Made by a program: the position numbers and the translations under genes. A DNA stretch of 64,000 nucleotides from Salinibacterium sp. (GTDB lineage: Bacteria; Actinomycetota; Actinomycetes; Actinomycetales; Microbacteriaceae): assembly GCA_025351795.1 (NCBI GenBank), contig JANXVG010000052.1, forward strand, positions 58,790 through 122,789, read 5' to 3'. Positions 11,380 to 20,246 of the stretch are shown piece after piece; position 1 is the first letter of the stretch, and every line of letters begins with the position of its first letter. The notes beneath the pieces are model-generated. The model was given only the letters and a program-made list of their open reading frames with translations, was not told the origin of the DNA and did no database searches.

Positions 11380-11385
11380 TATGGT
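11380..11385 (+). promoter_or_regulatory. Candidate -10 for a leaderless response-regulator mRNA
   Basis: TATGGT is followed by six bases and then the GTG at 11392, with no convincing Shine-Dalgarno. Transcription would begin at or next to the start codon. Confidence 0.5.
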
Positions 11386-11391
11386 TGCAGG

Positions 11392-11997
11392 GTGAGCGAT
11401 CAGGCAGTAACCCCGTCAGCGCCCCGTCGTGTGGTGGTGGCCGAGGATGAGTCGCTCATCCGCATGGACATCGTCGAGATTCTCCGTGACAACGGTTTCG
11501 AGGTGGTCGGCGAAGCTGGTGACGGTGAGACGGCGGTCGCTCTTGCCACCGAGTTGCGCCCCGATCTGGTGATCATGGATGTCAAGATGCCTCAGCTGGA
11601 CGGCATCTCGGCTGCGGAACGTCTAACCCGCGATCACATCGCCCCAGTGGTGCTCCTCACGGCGTTCAGCCAGAAAGAACTCGTGGAGCGTGCCAGCGAG
11701 GCAGGTGCACTCGCGTACGTGGTCAAGCCATTCACGCCGAGTGATCTGCTGCCGGCGATCGAGATCGCTCTCAGCCGGTACACCCAGATCATCACCCTCG
11801 AAGCCGAGGTGGCCGATTTGGTCGAGCGTTTTGAGACCCGCAAACTCGTCGACCGGGCCAAAGGCCTGCTCAACGAAAAGATGGGCCTCACCGAGCCGGA
11901 AGCATTCCGGTGGATCCAAAAAGCATCCATGGATCGCAGGCTCACCATGCATGACGTGTCTCAGGCCATCATCGAACAGCTGAGCGCCAAGAAATAG
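11392..11997 (+). CDS. pdtaR: Response regulator with ANTAR RNA-binding domain (PdtaR-like)
   Basis: The 201-residue protein joins a receiver domain (about 13-130) to an ANTAR domain (about 137-195). The receiver has the acidic pair Glu18/Asp19, phosphoacceptor Asp63 and conserved Lys112. The ANTAR part has the typical helices around LVDRAKGLL and EAFRWIQKASMDRR. ANTAR regulators bind tandem RNA hairpins and prevent termination when phosphorylated by a partner histidine kinase, which is not in this window. In mycobacteria the pdtaR gene (Rv1626) also lies close to polA, which supports orthology. GTG at 11392 is preferred over upstream frame that overlaps the tRNA. Confidence 0.9.
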   Translation: MSDQAVTPSAPRRVVVAEDESLIRMDIVEILRDNGFEVVGEAGDGETAVALATELRPDLVIMDVKMPQLDGISAAERLTRDHIAPVVLLTAFSQKELVERASEAGALAYVVKPFTPSDLLPAIEIALSRYTQIITLEAEVADLVERFETRKLVDRAKGLLNEKMGLTEPEAFRWIQKASMDRRLTMHDVSQAIIEQLSAKK

Positions 11998-12001
11998 CTC
12001 G

Positions 12002-12427
12002 CTACCGGTCTTTCAAGAAGTTTGTCATCCGCACAGTGGAGAGCCGATTGCCCTTCTCATCCGTCATCACGATTTCGTGAGTGGCGAGAGTGCGTCCGAG
12101 CGACAGCGCTGTGCAGGTTCCGGTGACCCAACCACTCGTTACCGATCTACTGTGCGTGGCATTGATCTCAATTCCCACTGCGTAGCGACCAACTCCCGCG
12201 TGAATCGCCGAGGCGATTGATCCGAGCGACTCGCCGAGCACGACATGAGCCCCACCGTGTAATAGGCCGATGACCTGAGTGTTACCCGCTACCGGCATCC
12301 TGGCCAGCGAATATTCGGCGGACAATTCGAGAAACTCGATCCCCATTTTTACGGCGAGTTCTCCGCCCCGTGTGCGATCGAGAATTTCGAGAAGCACTGG
12401 GTCGAGGCCGTGGGGAACTGTCGTCAT
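12002..12427 (-). CDS. Hotdog-fold thioesterase (PaaI/MenI-like)
   Basis: The 141-residue protein has the hotdog thioesterase pattern: VIGLLHGGAHVVLGESLGS in the central helix region with the likely catalytic Glu in VLGE, then strands AVGIEINATHSRSV and GWVTGTCTALSLGRT. Such enzymes hydrolyse acyl-CoA thioesters. In organisms that make menaquinone a common job is 1,4-dihydroxy-2-naphthoyl-CoA hydrolysis, but the substrate cannot be read from the sequence. It is convergent with the regulator gene (four bases between them) and divergent from polA. Confidence 0.85.
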   Translation of the reverse strand: MTTVPHGLDPVLLEILDRTRGGELAVKMGIEFLELSAEYSLARMPVAGNTQVIGLLHGGAHVVLGESLGSIASAIHAGVGRYAVGIEINATHSRSVTSGWVTGTCTALSLGRTLATHEIVMTDEKGNRLSTVRMTNFLKDR

Positions 12428-12470
12428 TCGATCGTCTCAATTTCGCTGCAGAGCTGTCGGCAGCCGCGGC

Positions 12471-12476
12471 TAGGCT
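12471..12476 (+). promoter_or_regulatory. Candidate -10 for leaderless polA mRNA
   Basis: TAGGCT, six bases, then the GTG start at 12483. No Shine-Dalgarno lies between, so the transcript would begin at the start codon. Confidence 0.6.
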
Positions 12477-12482
12477 GGCTGC

Positions 12483-15152
12483 GTGTCGGACAAACAAAAG
12501 CCTACCCTCCTCGTCATTGACGGCCACTCGCTCGCCTTTCGAGCGTTCTATGCGTTGCCCATCGACAGTTTTCAGAATCGCGAGGGCCAGCACACCAACG
12601 CGATTCATGGCTTCATTGCGATGCTCATCACCCTTTTGCAGAAAGAGAAGCCCACCCACCTGGCCGTGGCATTCGACATCTCCCGGTATTCGTTTCGCAC
12701 GCGCGTCTATCCGGAGTACAAGGGTACGCGCGGCGAAACACCGCCCGAATTCATCGGTCAGATTCCGCTCCTCGAAGAGGCGCTCAAAGCCATGAACATC
12801 ACGACCATCACGAAAGAAGATTTCGAGGCGGATGACATTCTTGCGACTCTCGCGGCACGCGGCGCGGTCGAGGGCTATCGAGTGCTTGTGGTGTCGGGCG
12901 ACCGGGACGCCATTCAGATGATCAACGACGACGTCACCCTGTTGTACCCGAATGCGCGCGGCGTGTCCGAGCTAAAGAGGTACGACCGGGACGCCGTGTT
13001 CGAGCGCTACGGCATCGAACCGCACCAGTATCCAGACGTCGCAGCCCTCGTCGGCGAATCGAGTGACAACCTCATCGGCGTTGATAAAGTCGGCGAGAAG
13101 ACCGCCGCTAAATGGATCAATCAGTTTGGCAGCCTCGATGAGGTGCTGGCACACGCGAGCGAGATCACCGGTGTCGTCGGTGAGAAGTTGCGCGAGCAAC
13201 ACGACCGCGCGGTACGCAATCGCCAGCTGAACCACCTCATTACCGATGTCGAGTTGCCGGTCACCATTGCAGACCTCGAACGGCGTCCGATTGACGAGAA
13301 GGCCGTTCGTGAGGTGTTTGACAAGCTGCAGTTCAAGACTCTCCTCGAGCGGCTAATCAAGATTTCTTACGCCGAGTGGGGCACTGATGGGGCGGTTGGC
13401 GCTGGCTCCACGGCTGCAGAATCGGGCATCCCGGGCATCCGCACTCTCATCGACGAGGAACTGGCCAACTGGCTCGACACCCAATCAGCGAACGGAGCGA
13501 CGCCGCTCGGACTGCGCGTTGAGACCCACGCCGGCGCGGTCACCGGGTTCGGTATTGCGTCAGCAACTGACTCCGTGTATGTGCCATGGGTGGCCGCCAG
13601 GCCTGACTATGTCGCGCTGGAAAGTTGGCTGGGTTCCACCGCACCCAAGTACGTGCAGGGGTACAAACGGCAACTCAAGTCGCTCATCACGGCGGGCCTC
13701 GACCTTGCGGGTGTTGCATTCGACACCGATCTCGGTGCGTGGTTGCTCAAGCCGAGTGGCAAGGCCGAAGATTTGGCCACGCAGGCGTATAGCTATCTCG
13801 GTGAGAGGCTTCAGCAGGCTGATCCCAACCAGCTCGTGCCAGAGACGGATGCCCTGAGTGCCGCGACCGAGGCGTGGTACATCCTGCGGGTGTGCGAGTA
13901 CCTGGCCGAGAAACTCGATACCGGGTCGCGCCGTGTACTCGACGATATTGAACTTCCGCTCGTGCCCGTGCTCGCCCGAATGGAACTCGATGGAATCACT
14001 GTCAATCGGCAGATCCTCAATCGGCTCTCGAATGAGCTCACCGCCACCGCGCACGACCTGGCTACCCGCGCGTACGCGGTAATTGACCGCGAGGTGAACC
14101 TTGGCAGCCCGAAACAGCTTCAAGAAGTTCTCTTCGATCAACTACAGATGCCGAAGACTCGCTCGAACAAGACCGGATACTCGACGGATGCCGCGAGCCT
14201 CGCCGACCTGCAGGAGCAGGCTCCGCATCCATTCCTTGACCTGCTGCTTCAGCACCGGGACGCCACCAAGCTCAAGCAGATCATCGACACTGTTGACAAA
14301 GCGGTCGATACTGGCGGGCGCGTGCACACCACCTACGAGCAGACCGGTAGCTCAACCGGGCGCATCTCGTCTACCGATCCAAATCTGCAGAACATCCCGA
14401 TCCGCACCGAGGTTGGGCGCGAGATTCGCACGGCGTTCGAGAGCGGACCGCAGTTCGAGACGCTGCTTACCGCTGACTACTCCCAAATTGAGATGCGCAT
14501 CATGGCGCACCTGTCGGCAGATCAGGGCCTCATCGACGCGTTCCACTCGGGAGAAGACCTGCATCGCTTCGTCGGCGCGCGTATTTTCAACGTCGATACA
14601 GCCGACGTCACACCGCTGATGCGCACCAAGGTCAAAGCAATGTCATACGGCCTCGCGTACGGGCTCAGTGCATTTGGGCTGTCCAAGCAACTGCGCATCG
14701 ACACCACCGAGGCGAAGCGGCTCATGACCGACTATTTCGCGAGGTTCGGCGGCGTCCGCGAATACCTGCGCAGTGTCGTGGCGCAGGCAAAAGTGGATGG
14801 CTACACGACCACAATTTTTGGTCGTCGCCGACCTTTCGCCGACCTCAACTCGTCAAACCGCGTGCTGCGGGATAACGCCGAGCGGCAGGCGCTTAATTCG
14901 CCAATTCAGGGCTCGGCCGCCGATATCATCAAGCGCGCCATGCTCGGCGTCGCAACGGATTTGCGCGAACAGGGCCTTACCTCGAAGCTCCTGCTGCAGG
15001 TACACGACGAGCTCATTCTTGAGGTCTCCGCGGGCGAGACGGATGCCGTAACCGCAATCGTGACGAATCGCATGGTCGGAGCCGCCGATCTTCGCGTTCC
15101 ACTCGAAGTGCAGGTAGGCACGGGCAAGAACTGGGACGAAGCGGCCCACTAG
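12483..15152 (+). CDS. polA: DNA polymerase I
   Basis: The 889-residue repair and Okazaki-fragment polymerase has an N-terminal 5' nuclease (about 1-290), a middle exonuclease-like domain (about 305-480) and a polymerase domain to the end. Polymerase motif A has Asp665 in DYSQIEMR. The O-helix stretch is KAMSYGLAYGLSAFG. Motif C has Asp842 in VHDELILEV. The middle domain lacks the Asp-x-Glu of proofreading enzymes (it reads LRVETHAG at that point), so 3'-5' exonuclease activity is probably absent, as in other actinobacterial PolA. GTG 12483 is the start. Confidence 0.97.
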   Translation: MSDKQKPTLLVIDGHSLAFRAFYALPIDSFQNREGQHTNAIHGFIAMLITLLQKEKPTHLAVAFDISRYSFRTRVYPEYKGTRGETPPEFIGQIPLLEEALKAMNITTITKEDFEADDILATLAARGAVEGYRVLVVSGDRDAIQMINDDVTLLYPNARGVSELKRYDRDAVFERYGIEPHQYPDVAALVGESSDNLIGVDKVGEKTAAKWINQFGSLDEVLAHASEITGVVGEKLREQHDRAVRNRQLNHLITDVELPVTIADLERRPIDEKAVREVFDKLQFKTLLERLIKISYAEWGTDGAVGAGSTAAESGIPGIRTLIDEELANWLDTQSANGATPLGLRVETHAGAVTGFGIASATDSVYVPWVAARPDYVALESWLGSTAPKYVQGYKRQLKSLITAGLDLAGVAFDTDLGAWLLKPSGKAEDLATQAYSYLGERLQQADPNQLVPETDALSAATEAWYILRVCEYLAEKLDTGSRRVLDDIELPLVPVLARMELDGITVNRQILNRLSNELTATAHDLATRAYAVIDREVNLGSPKQLQEVLFDQLQMPKTRSNKTGYSTDAASLADLQEQAPHPFLDLLLQHRDATKLKQIIDTVDKAVDTGGRVHTTYEQTGSSTGRISSTDPNLQNIPIRTEVGREIRTAFESGPQFETLLTADYSQIEMRIMAHLSADQGLIDAFHSGEDLHRFVGARIFNVDTADVTPLMRTKVKAMSYGLAYGLSAFGLSKQLRIDTTEAKRLMTDYFARFGGVREYLRSVVAQAKVDGYTTTIFGRRRPFADLNSSNRVLRDNAERQALNSPIQGSAADIIKRAMLGVATDLREQGLTSKLLLQVHDELILEVSAGETDAVTAIVTNRMVGAADLRVPLEVQVGTGKNWDEAAH

Positions 15153-15171
15153 CCGCGGAATGGGGGTAGTT

Positions 15172-15441
15172 ATGGTTGAACGACGTGTTGCGGTCGCATC
15201 GTCGGTCGGGTTGCACGCCCGACCGGCTTCGCTCTTCGCGCAGGCCGCGTCGAGCGTGGGGGTGGCGGTGACGCTCACCGTCGCATCAGGCAGGAGTGTG
15301 AATGCCGCGAGTATCCTCGGGGTGCTCTCGCTCGGCATCGATCATGGGGCCGTTGTCACCTTGAGTGCAGACGGTGCGGGTGCGGCCGACGCACTCGATG
15401 CGCTCGCGAAACTTCTCGCAAGCGACCTCGACCAGGAGTAG
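15172..15441 (+). CDS. ptsH: HPr-family phosphocarrier protein
   Basis: This 89-residue protein carries the HPr active-site motif VGLHARPAS. Starting at ATG 15172, the phosphorylated histidine is His15, exactly the canonical number, which together with GGGGGTAG upstream decides the start over ATG 15160. A second conserved segment, SVNAASILGVLSLGI, contains the regulatory-site serine equivalent (Ser47). HPr accepts phosphate from PEP via enzyme I in the PTS. No ptsI or EII gene is in the window, so its partners are elsewhere. Confidence 0.92.
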   Translation: MVERRVAVASSVGLHARPASLFAQAASSVGVAVTLTVASGRSVNAASILGVLSLGIDHGAVVTLSADGAGAADALDALAKLLASDLDQE

Positions 15442-15452
15442 ACCCCGTCGAA

Positions 15453-15458
15453 TAGGCT
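15453..15458 (+). promoter_or_regulatory. Candidate -10 for leaderless DUF885 gene
   Basis: TAGGCT, six bases, then ATG at 15465. No ribosome binding site is present between the hexamer and the start. Confidence 0.55.
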
Positions 15459-15464
15459 CGGTGC

Positions 15465-17156
15465 ATGACAGTTGAGAACACGGCTCACGAAGCCCGCACA
15501 CCAACCGAGATCGACAAGATCGCCGAAGAGTGGGTCACGACGCTCGCAGAACTCAATCCGGCCGTCGCGACCTGGATCGGAATCCCCGGGAAGCTAGACG
15601 AGTACGAAGACCTCTCGCCTGCCGGCCACTACGCATTCGTGGATGCTGGCCGAACCGTGCTGGCAAAGCTGGCGACGGCCACTGAGATTGATGACGTCGA
15701 CTGGGTGACTCGCACAGACCTGCGCCACGAAATCGAACTCGAGCTTGAGTCGAGCGACGCTGGTATGTGGATGCGCGACGTCAACGTGATTGCGAGTCCC
15801 GCACAGAGCATCCGAGACATTCTCGACCTCATGCCGACCGAAACCGAAGGAAACTGGTCAGATATCTCCGGTCGACTGAGCAATCTGCCCGGTGCGGTCG
15901 ACGGCTACATCGAGACGCTTCGTCTGGGTATCACGAAGGGAATCACGCCGGCCAAACGGCAGGTGCATGAAGTGATCCAGCAGGCGAAGAAGCACGGTGC
16001 TGGCGACGGCTTCTTCCATAACTTCACGGGTTCTGCTCAGCTCGCGCATCAGCAACCGGTACCTGATTCGCTCGCTGCCGACCTCGCCAAAAACGCCGGG
16101 GTCGCGGCAGGAGCGTACGACAAACTTGCACGCTTTCTCGAGAATGAGCTTCTTCCCGCTGGCCAAGACAATGACAGTGTGGGCCGGGAACTGTATGCGC
16201 TCAACTCACGCCGTTTCCTGGGTGCGACGATCGACCTCGACGAGACCTACGAGTGGGGCATCGAAGAGCTCGCTCGCATGACCGAGGAGCAGGAGTCGAT
16301 TGCGCACGAGATCATGGCAGGTGCGTCGGTACACGAAGCCATCGCAGTGCTTGACGCCGATCCAGCCCGCAAACTCACGGGCACCAAGGCGCTGCAGGAG
16401 TGGATGCAGCAGCTCAGCGATAAGGCGGTCGAGGCGCTATCCAAGAGCCACTTCGACATACCGGAGCCGGTGAAGCGTCTCGAGTGCATGATCGCTCCTA
16501 CGCAAGAAGGTGGTATTTATTACACGAGCCCGAGCGATGACTTCTCGCGCGCTGGGCGCATGTGGTGGTCAGTTCCGGCGGGCGTCACCGAGTTCAACAC
16601 CTGGCGCGAGACTACGACCGTTTACCATGAGGGCGTTCCTGGCCACCATCTGCAAATCGGGCAGGCAGTCTTCAACCGTGCCAAGCTCAACACCTACCGC
16701 CGCCAGCTCGCCGGGACGTCCGGCCATGCCGAGGGGTGGGCGCTGTACGCCGAGCGACTCATGCAGGATCTCGGTTACCTCGACGACGCGGGGGACCGCT
16801 TGGGCATGCTAGACGGGCAGCGGATGCGTGCGGCTCGTGTGGTACTCGACATCGGAGTTCACCTCGGTAAGCCACGCCTCGATGGCACCGGAAAATGGGA
16901 CTTCGACTATGCCTTCGAGTTCATGGCGAAGAACGTGAACATGAACGAACCGTTCGTTCGTTTCGAGGTCAACCGCTACTTCGGCTGGCCGGGTCAGGCG
17001 CCGTCCTACAAGGTGGGGCAACGGATCTGGGAGCAGATCCGTGACGAATACAAGTCTCGTGAGGGCGCGGACTTCAGCATCAAGACGTTCCACCGCAAGG
17101 CGCTCGACATTGGGGGAGTCGGGCTTGACACGCTCAAAGCAGCGTTGCTGAAATGA
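15465..17156 (+). CDS. DUF885-family zinc metallopeptidase-like protein
   Basis: The 563-residue cytosolic protein belongs to the DUF885 family, predicted zinc peptidases related to the gluzincins. The zinc motif is His388-Glu-Gly-Val-Pro-Gly-His394-His, followed by HAEGWALYAERLM, which supplies the third-ligand glutamate region. No signal peptide is seen. The substrate is unknown; family members are usually annotated as carboxypeptidase-like. The stop overlaps the next gene's start as ATGA, so it is translationally coupled to the thymidylate-synthase-fold protein. Confidence 0.88.
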   Translation: MTVENTAHEARTPTEIDKIAEEWVTTLAELNPAVATWIGIPGKLDEYEDLSPAGHYAFVDAGRTVLAKLATATEIDDVDWVTRTDLRHEIELELESSDAGMWMRDVNVIASPAQSIRDILDLMPTETEGNWSDISGRLSNLPGAVDGYIETLRLGITKGITPAKRQVHEVIQQAKKHGAGDGFFHNFTGSAQLAHQQPVPDSLAADLAKNAGVAAGAYDKLARFLENELLPAGQDNDSVGRELYALNSRRFLGATIDLDETYEWGIEELARMTEEQESIAHEIMAGASVHEAIAVLDADPARKLTGTKALQEWMQQLSDKAVEALSKSHFDIPEPVKRLECMIAPTQEGGIYYTSPSDDFSRAGRMWWSVPAGVTEFNTWRETTTVYHEGVPGHHLQIGQAVFNRAKLNTYRRQLAGTSGHAEGWALYAERLMQDLGYLDDAGDRLGMLDGQRMRAARVVLDIGVHLGKPRLDGTGKWDFDYAFEFMAKNVNMNEPFVRFEVNRYFGWPGQAPSYKVGQRIWEQIRDEYKSREGADFSIKTFHRKALDIGGVGLDTLKAALLK

Positions 17157-17806
17157 CCGTGCAGGTCACAACGGAAACCATCGGCGAAGCGTGGCTCACA
17201 ATCGCGATCGCAATTCTCGATAGCGGCAAGCGATCGACGTATGACGGCCTGCCGATCCTCGAAGTCGCCCAGGCAACGCTCGATATCACCCACCCGCACC
17301 CGTACGACGCGCTGATCGCCCGACACGCCGATCCTGAGCGGCTGGAGTGGATGCGCGCGAACTTCACGGACCACTCCCGGGTCGCGGCGCTCGGCGACGC
17401 GCGCAGCTACGCGAGCCGACTGTTCGACTACGCGGAGTCCGGTACCGACCAGATCGAGTGGGTGATCCGCCGACTACGAGACGACCCGACGTCGCGCTCC
17501 GCCACGATCACGACATTCGAGCCACTCCTCGACAGCTCGTATATCCCGTGCGTGAGCTTGCTTGACTTTTGGATTCCGGAAGGTGCACTCGAACTCGTCG
17601 TCTACGCCCATAGCATCGATTTCGGCGCAAAAGGCTACGGTAACCTCGTGCAACTCGCCGAACTGCAGCAGCGAGTGTCTCGTGAACTCGACCTGCCATG
17701 CGGTCGTCTCGTATTTATCATCAAGTCAGCGCACATCTACGAAACGGATTTCGCGTACATGCGAAGCGTTCTGAAAGATGTCGCGGCGTTGTCTCCGCAG
17801 GGGTAA
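17153..17806 (+). CDS. Divergent thymidylate-synthase-fold protein
   Basis: The 217-residue protein resembles the catalytic half of thymidylate synthase (ThyA) in order and spacing. DPTSR at 111-115 matches the arginine loop (DPxSRR), PC at 132-133 the nucleophile cysteine, HSIDFGAKG at 153-161 the QRSxDxxLG segment, Asn164 the substrate Asn, and AHIY at 193-196 the HxY pair. Several canonical residues differ: the His after the Cys is Val, the second Arg of SRR is Ser, and the Arg of QRS is His. It is short, like archaeal ThyA. It could be an unusual nucleotide-modifying enzyme or a non-catalytic relative. It starts inside the DUF885 stop (ATGA). Confidence 0.72.
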   Translation: MTVQVTTETIGEAWLTIAIAILDSGKRSTYDGLPILEVAQATLDITHPHPYDALIARHADPERLEWMRANFTDHSRVAALGDARSYASRLFDYAESGTDQIEWVIRRLRDDPTSRSATITTFEPLLDSSYIPCVSLLDFWIPEGALELVVYAHSIDFGAKGYGNLVQLAELQQRVSRELDLPCGRLVFIIKSAHIYETDFAYMRSVLKDVAALSPQG

Positions 17807-17930
17807 GCTGGAATGTCGCAATTGTGACGATCTATTCGCCGCCGTGGCTGCCGCCGTGTTCACACACGTTCGGACATCGACTGTGATGTGCCACTGGCCC
17901 TAATTATGTCCATACCGGAGCAACTACTAC

Positions 17931-19403
17931 ATGACAATCGTAACGACCGACAGGGCACCCAAGCAGGTCGCCATCAACGACATTGGATCTGCTGAAGACT
18001 TTCTTGCCGCGGTCGAAAAGACGCTGAAGTTTTTCAACGACGGAGATCTCATTGAGGGAACCGTCGTAAAGATTGATCGTGACGAGGTTCTCCTCGACGT
18101 CGGTTACAAGACCGAGGGTGTTATTCCGTCCCGCGAACTTTCCATCAAGCACGACGTTGATCCGACAGATGTCGTCAAAGTCGGCGACCTGGTCGAGGCA
18201 CTCGTACTCCAGAAGGAAGACAAAGAAGGCCGCCTCATCCTGTCAAAGAAGCGCGCTCAGTACGAGCGTGCATGGGGCGATGTAGAGAAGATCAAGGATG
18301 CCGACGGCATCGTCACCGGTTCGGTGATCGAGGTCGTCAAGGGTGGCCTCATCGTCGATATCGGACTCCGAGGATTCCTGCCGGCATCGCTCATCGAGCT
18401 TCGCCGCGTTCGGGACCTCACGCCGTACCTCGGCCAGGAGATCGAAGCGAAGATCCTCGAACTCGACAAGAACCGCAACAACGTTGTCCTGTCGCGTCGT
18501 GCGCTCCTTGAGCAGACTCAGAGCGAAAGCCGCACGACCTTCCTCAACAACCTCGCTAAGGGCCAGGTTCGCAAGGGCGTCGTTTCATCCATTGTCAACT
18601 TCGGAGCGTTCGTCGACCTCGGCGGCGTCGATGGTCTGGTGCACGTTTCCGAGCTCTCGTGGAAGCACATCGAGCACGCGTCGGAGGTCGTTGAGGTTGG
18701 CCAAGAGGTCACGGTCGAGATCCTCGAAGTTGACCTCGAGCGCGAGCGGGTCTCGTTGTCGCTCAAGGCGACGCAGGAAGACCCGTGGCAGGTATTTGCT
18801 CGTACCCACGCCATCGGACAAGTCGCACCGGGTAAGGTCACAAAGCTCGTTCCCTTCGGCGCGTTTGTTCGCGTCGCGGAGGGCATTGAGGGCCTCGTGC
18901 ACATTTCGGAGTTGTCTGGCAAGCACGTCGAACTGGCCGAGCAGGTCGTCTCAGTGAGCGACGAAGTGTTCGTCAAGGTCATCGACATTGACCTTGAGCG
19001 CCGCCGAATCTCGCTCTCGCTCAAGCAGGCAAACGAGGGTGTCGACCCAGAGGGCGCCGAGTTTGACCCTGCACTGTACGGAATGCTCACCGAGTACGAC
19101 GATGCGGGCAACTACAAGTACCCAGACGGGTTCGATCCCGACACGAACGAGTGGCGCGAAGGATTCGATACTCAGCGCGAAAAGTGGGAGCTCGACTACT
19201 CAGCCGCCCAGGCTCGCTGGGAGCAACACAAGAAGCAAGTTGCTGCCGCAGCGCTACAGGAAGACTTCGTGTCGTCAAGTAGCGATGTTCCGGCTGGCGC
19301 ATCCTCCTTCTCGAGCGAGGAAGCCCCTGCCACTGGCGGGGGAACCCTGGCCGACGACGAGGCGTTGACCGCCCTTCGCGAGAAGCTCAGCAGCAACTCC
19401 TAA
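17931..19403 (+). CDS. rpsA: 30S ribosomal protein S1
   Basis: The 490-residue protein has four S1 RNA-binding repeats at roughly residues 35-105, 120-190, 205-275 and 290-360. Repeats three and four carry GLVHVSELS and GLVHISELS. An acidic, low-complexity tail of about 110 residues follows. S1 helps recruit mRNA to the 30S subunit. Four repeats plus a disordered tail is the usual actinobacterial form, shorter than the six repeats of E. coli S1. ATG at 17931 has only a distant GGAG upstream. The 124-base gap before it contains no gene that I can support. Confidence 0.97.
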   Translation: MTIVTTDRAPKQVAINDIGSAEDFLAAVEKTLKFFNDGDLIEGTVVKIDRDEVLLDVGYKTEGVIPSRELSIKHDVDPTDVVKVGDLVEALVLQKEDKEGRLILSKKRAQYERAWGDVEKIKDADGIVTGSVIEVVKGGLIVDIGLRGFLPASLIELRRVRDLTPYLGQEIEAKILELDKNRNNVVLSRRALLEQTQSESRTTFLNNLAKGQVRKGVVSSIVNFGAFVDLGGVDGLVHVSELSWKHIEHASEVVEVGQEVTVEILEVDLERERVSLSLKATQEDPWQVFARTHAIGQVAPGKVTKLVPFGAFVRVAEGIEGLVHISELSGKHVELAEQVVSVSDEVFVKVIDIDLERRRISLSLKQANEGVDPEGAEFDPALYGMLTEYDDAGNYKYPDGFDPDTNEWREGFDTQREKWELDYSAAQARWEQHKKQVAAAALQEDFVSSSSDVPAGASSFSSEEAPATGGGTLADDEALTALREKLSSNS

Positions 19404-19454
19404 CCACGCTCCCGCTTAGCGGTTCGTGGCGGTCACAACGACCCGATCCCCACA

Positions 19455-19490
19455 ACAATGGCCAGTCCCTCGGGGCTGGCCATTGTCATT
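19455..19490 (+). terminator. Terminator after rpsA
   Basis: ACAATGGCCAG at 19455-19465 pairs perfectly with CTGGCCATTGT at 19476-19486, extended by CCC/GGG inside, with CATT after it. It is a strong stem with a weak U tract. Confidence 0.75.
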
Positions 19491-19579
19491 GCGAGCGCGT
19501 CGCACCGAATACCGAGAAGCCGACGGTATCGACCAGGCGAATGCCGGAGGCGGCCGACAACACCGTTTCGCGCCGAGGC

Positions 19580-19585
19580 TAGCAT
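19580..19585 (+). promoter_or_regulatory. Candidate -10 for leaderless coaE mRNA
   Basis: TAGCAT, six bases, then ATG at 19592, with no clear Shine-Dalgarno. Confidence 0.5.
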
Positions 19586-19591
19586 GAGAGC

Positions 19592-20218
19592 ATGTTTTTG
19601 ATCGGGCTTACCGGCGGTATCGCCTCAGGCAAATCCGTGGTGGGACGGCGACTAGCCGAACGTGGAGCCGTGCATGTCGATGCTGACGTACTGGCGCGCC
19701 AAGTGGTGGAAGTGGGAACGCCGGCTCTCGCCGCCATTGAGAGGGCGTTCGGACCGTCGGTGATATCCACGGATGGCAGACTGAATCGCCTCGCGCTGGG
19801 CGCGCTGGTCTTTTCCGACCCGAAGGCGCTCGAAGTGCTCAACGGCATCACGCATCCCGCGGTCCGGGCTCGTTCCCGACAACTTTTTGCGGCCGCAGAA
19901 ATCGCGAATCCGGCTGCGGTCGTGGTCTATGACGTGCCGCTACTCGCAGAAACGGCAGCAGTCCGTCCTCTCGGTTTCGACCTGATCGCCGTCGTTCACG
20001 CCGATCCCGAGAGACGCATCTCGAGGATGATCGAATTACGTGGACTGAGCCGCAAAGAAGCCATCGATCGCCTCACGTCGCAGGCCGGCGATGCCGAGCG
20101 ACTCGCAATCGCCGACGTGGTGATCGACGCCAACGGAACTCTTGAAGAAACGCTCGCGCAAGCTGACCAGCTGTGGACGAAAGCGAAGGCTTCCGCCGAC
20201 AGCAAACACCGTTCATAG
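19592..20218 (+). CDS. coaE: Dephospho-CoA kinase
   Basis: The 208-residue kinase phosphorylates the ribose 3'-hydroxyl of dephospho-CoA, the last step of coenzyme A synthesis. The P-loop GGIASGKS is at residues 8-15. The substrate-binding DADVLARQVV and the family motif VYDVPLLAE follow. Length is normal. It sits between rpsA and uvrB, a common actinobacterial arrangement. Confidence 0.95.
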   Translation: MFLIGLTGGIASGKSVVGRRLAERGAVHVDADVLARQVVEVGTPALAAIERAFGPSVISTDGRLNRLALGALVFSDPKALEVLNGITHPAVRARSRQLFAAAEIANPAAVVVYDVPLLAETAAVRPLGFDLIAVVHADPERRISRMIELRGLSRKEAIDRLTSQAGDAERLAIADVVIDANGTLEETLAQADQLWTKAKASADSKHRS

Positions 20219-20234
20219 TGTCGGTTCCGCTGCC

Positions 20235-20240
20235 TAAGCT
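20235..20240 (+). promoter_or_regulatory. Candidate -10 for leaderless uvrB mRNA
   Basis: TAAGCT, six bases, then ATG at 20247. I saw no SOS-box-like palindrome in the 28-base gap after coaE. Confidence 0.55.
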
Positions 20241-20246
20241 GGACAG

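Noticed and set aside
15160..15171. Upstream ATG start for the HPr protein.
   Set aside because: It would shift the active histidine from position 15 to 19 and place the GGGGG ribosome binding site inside the gene.
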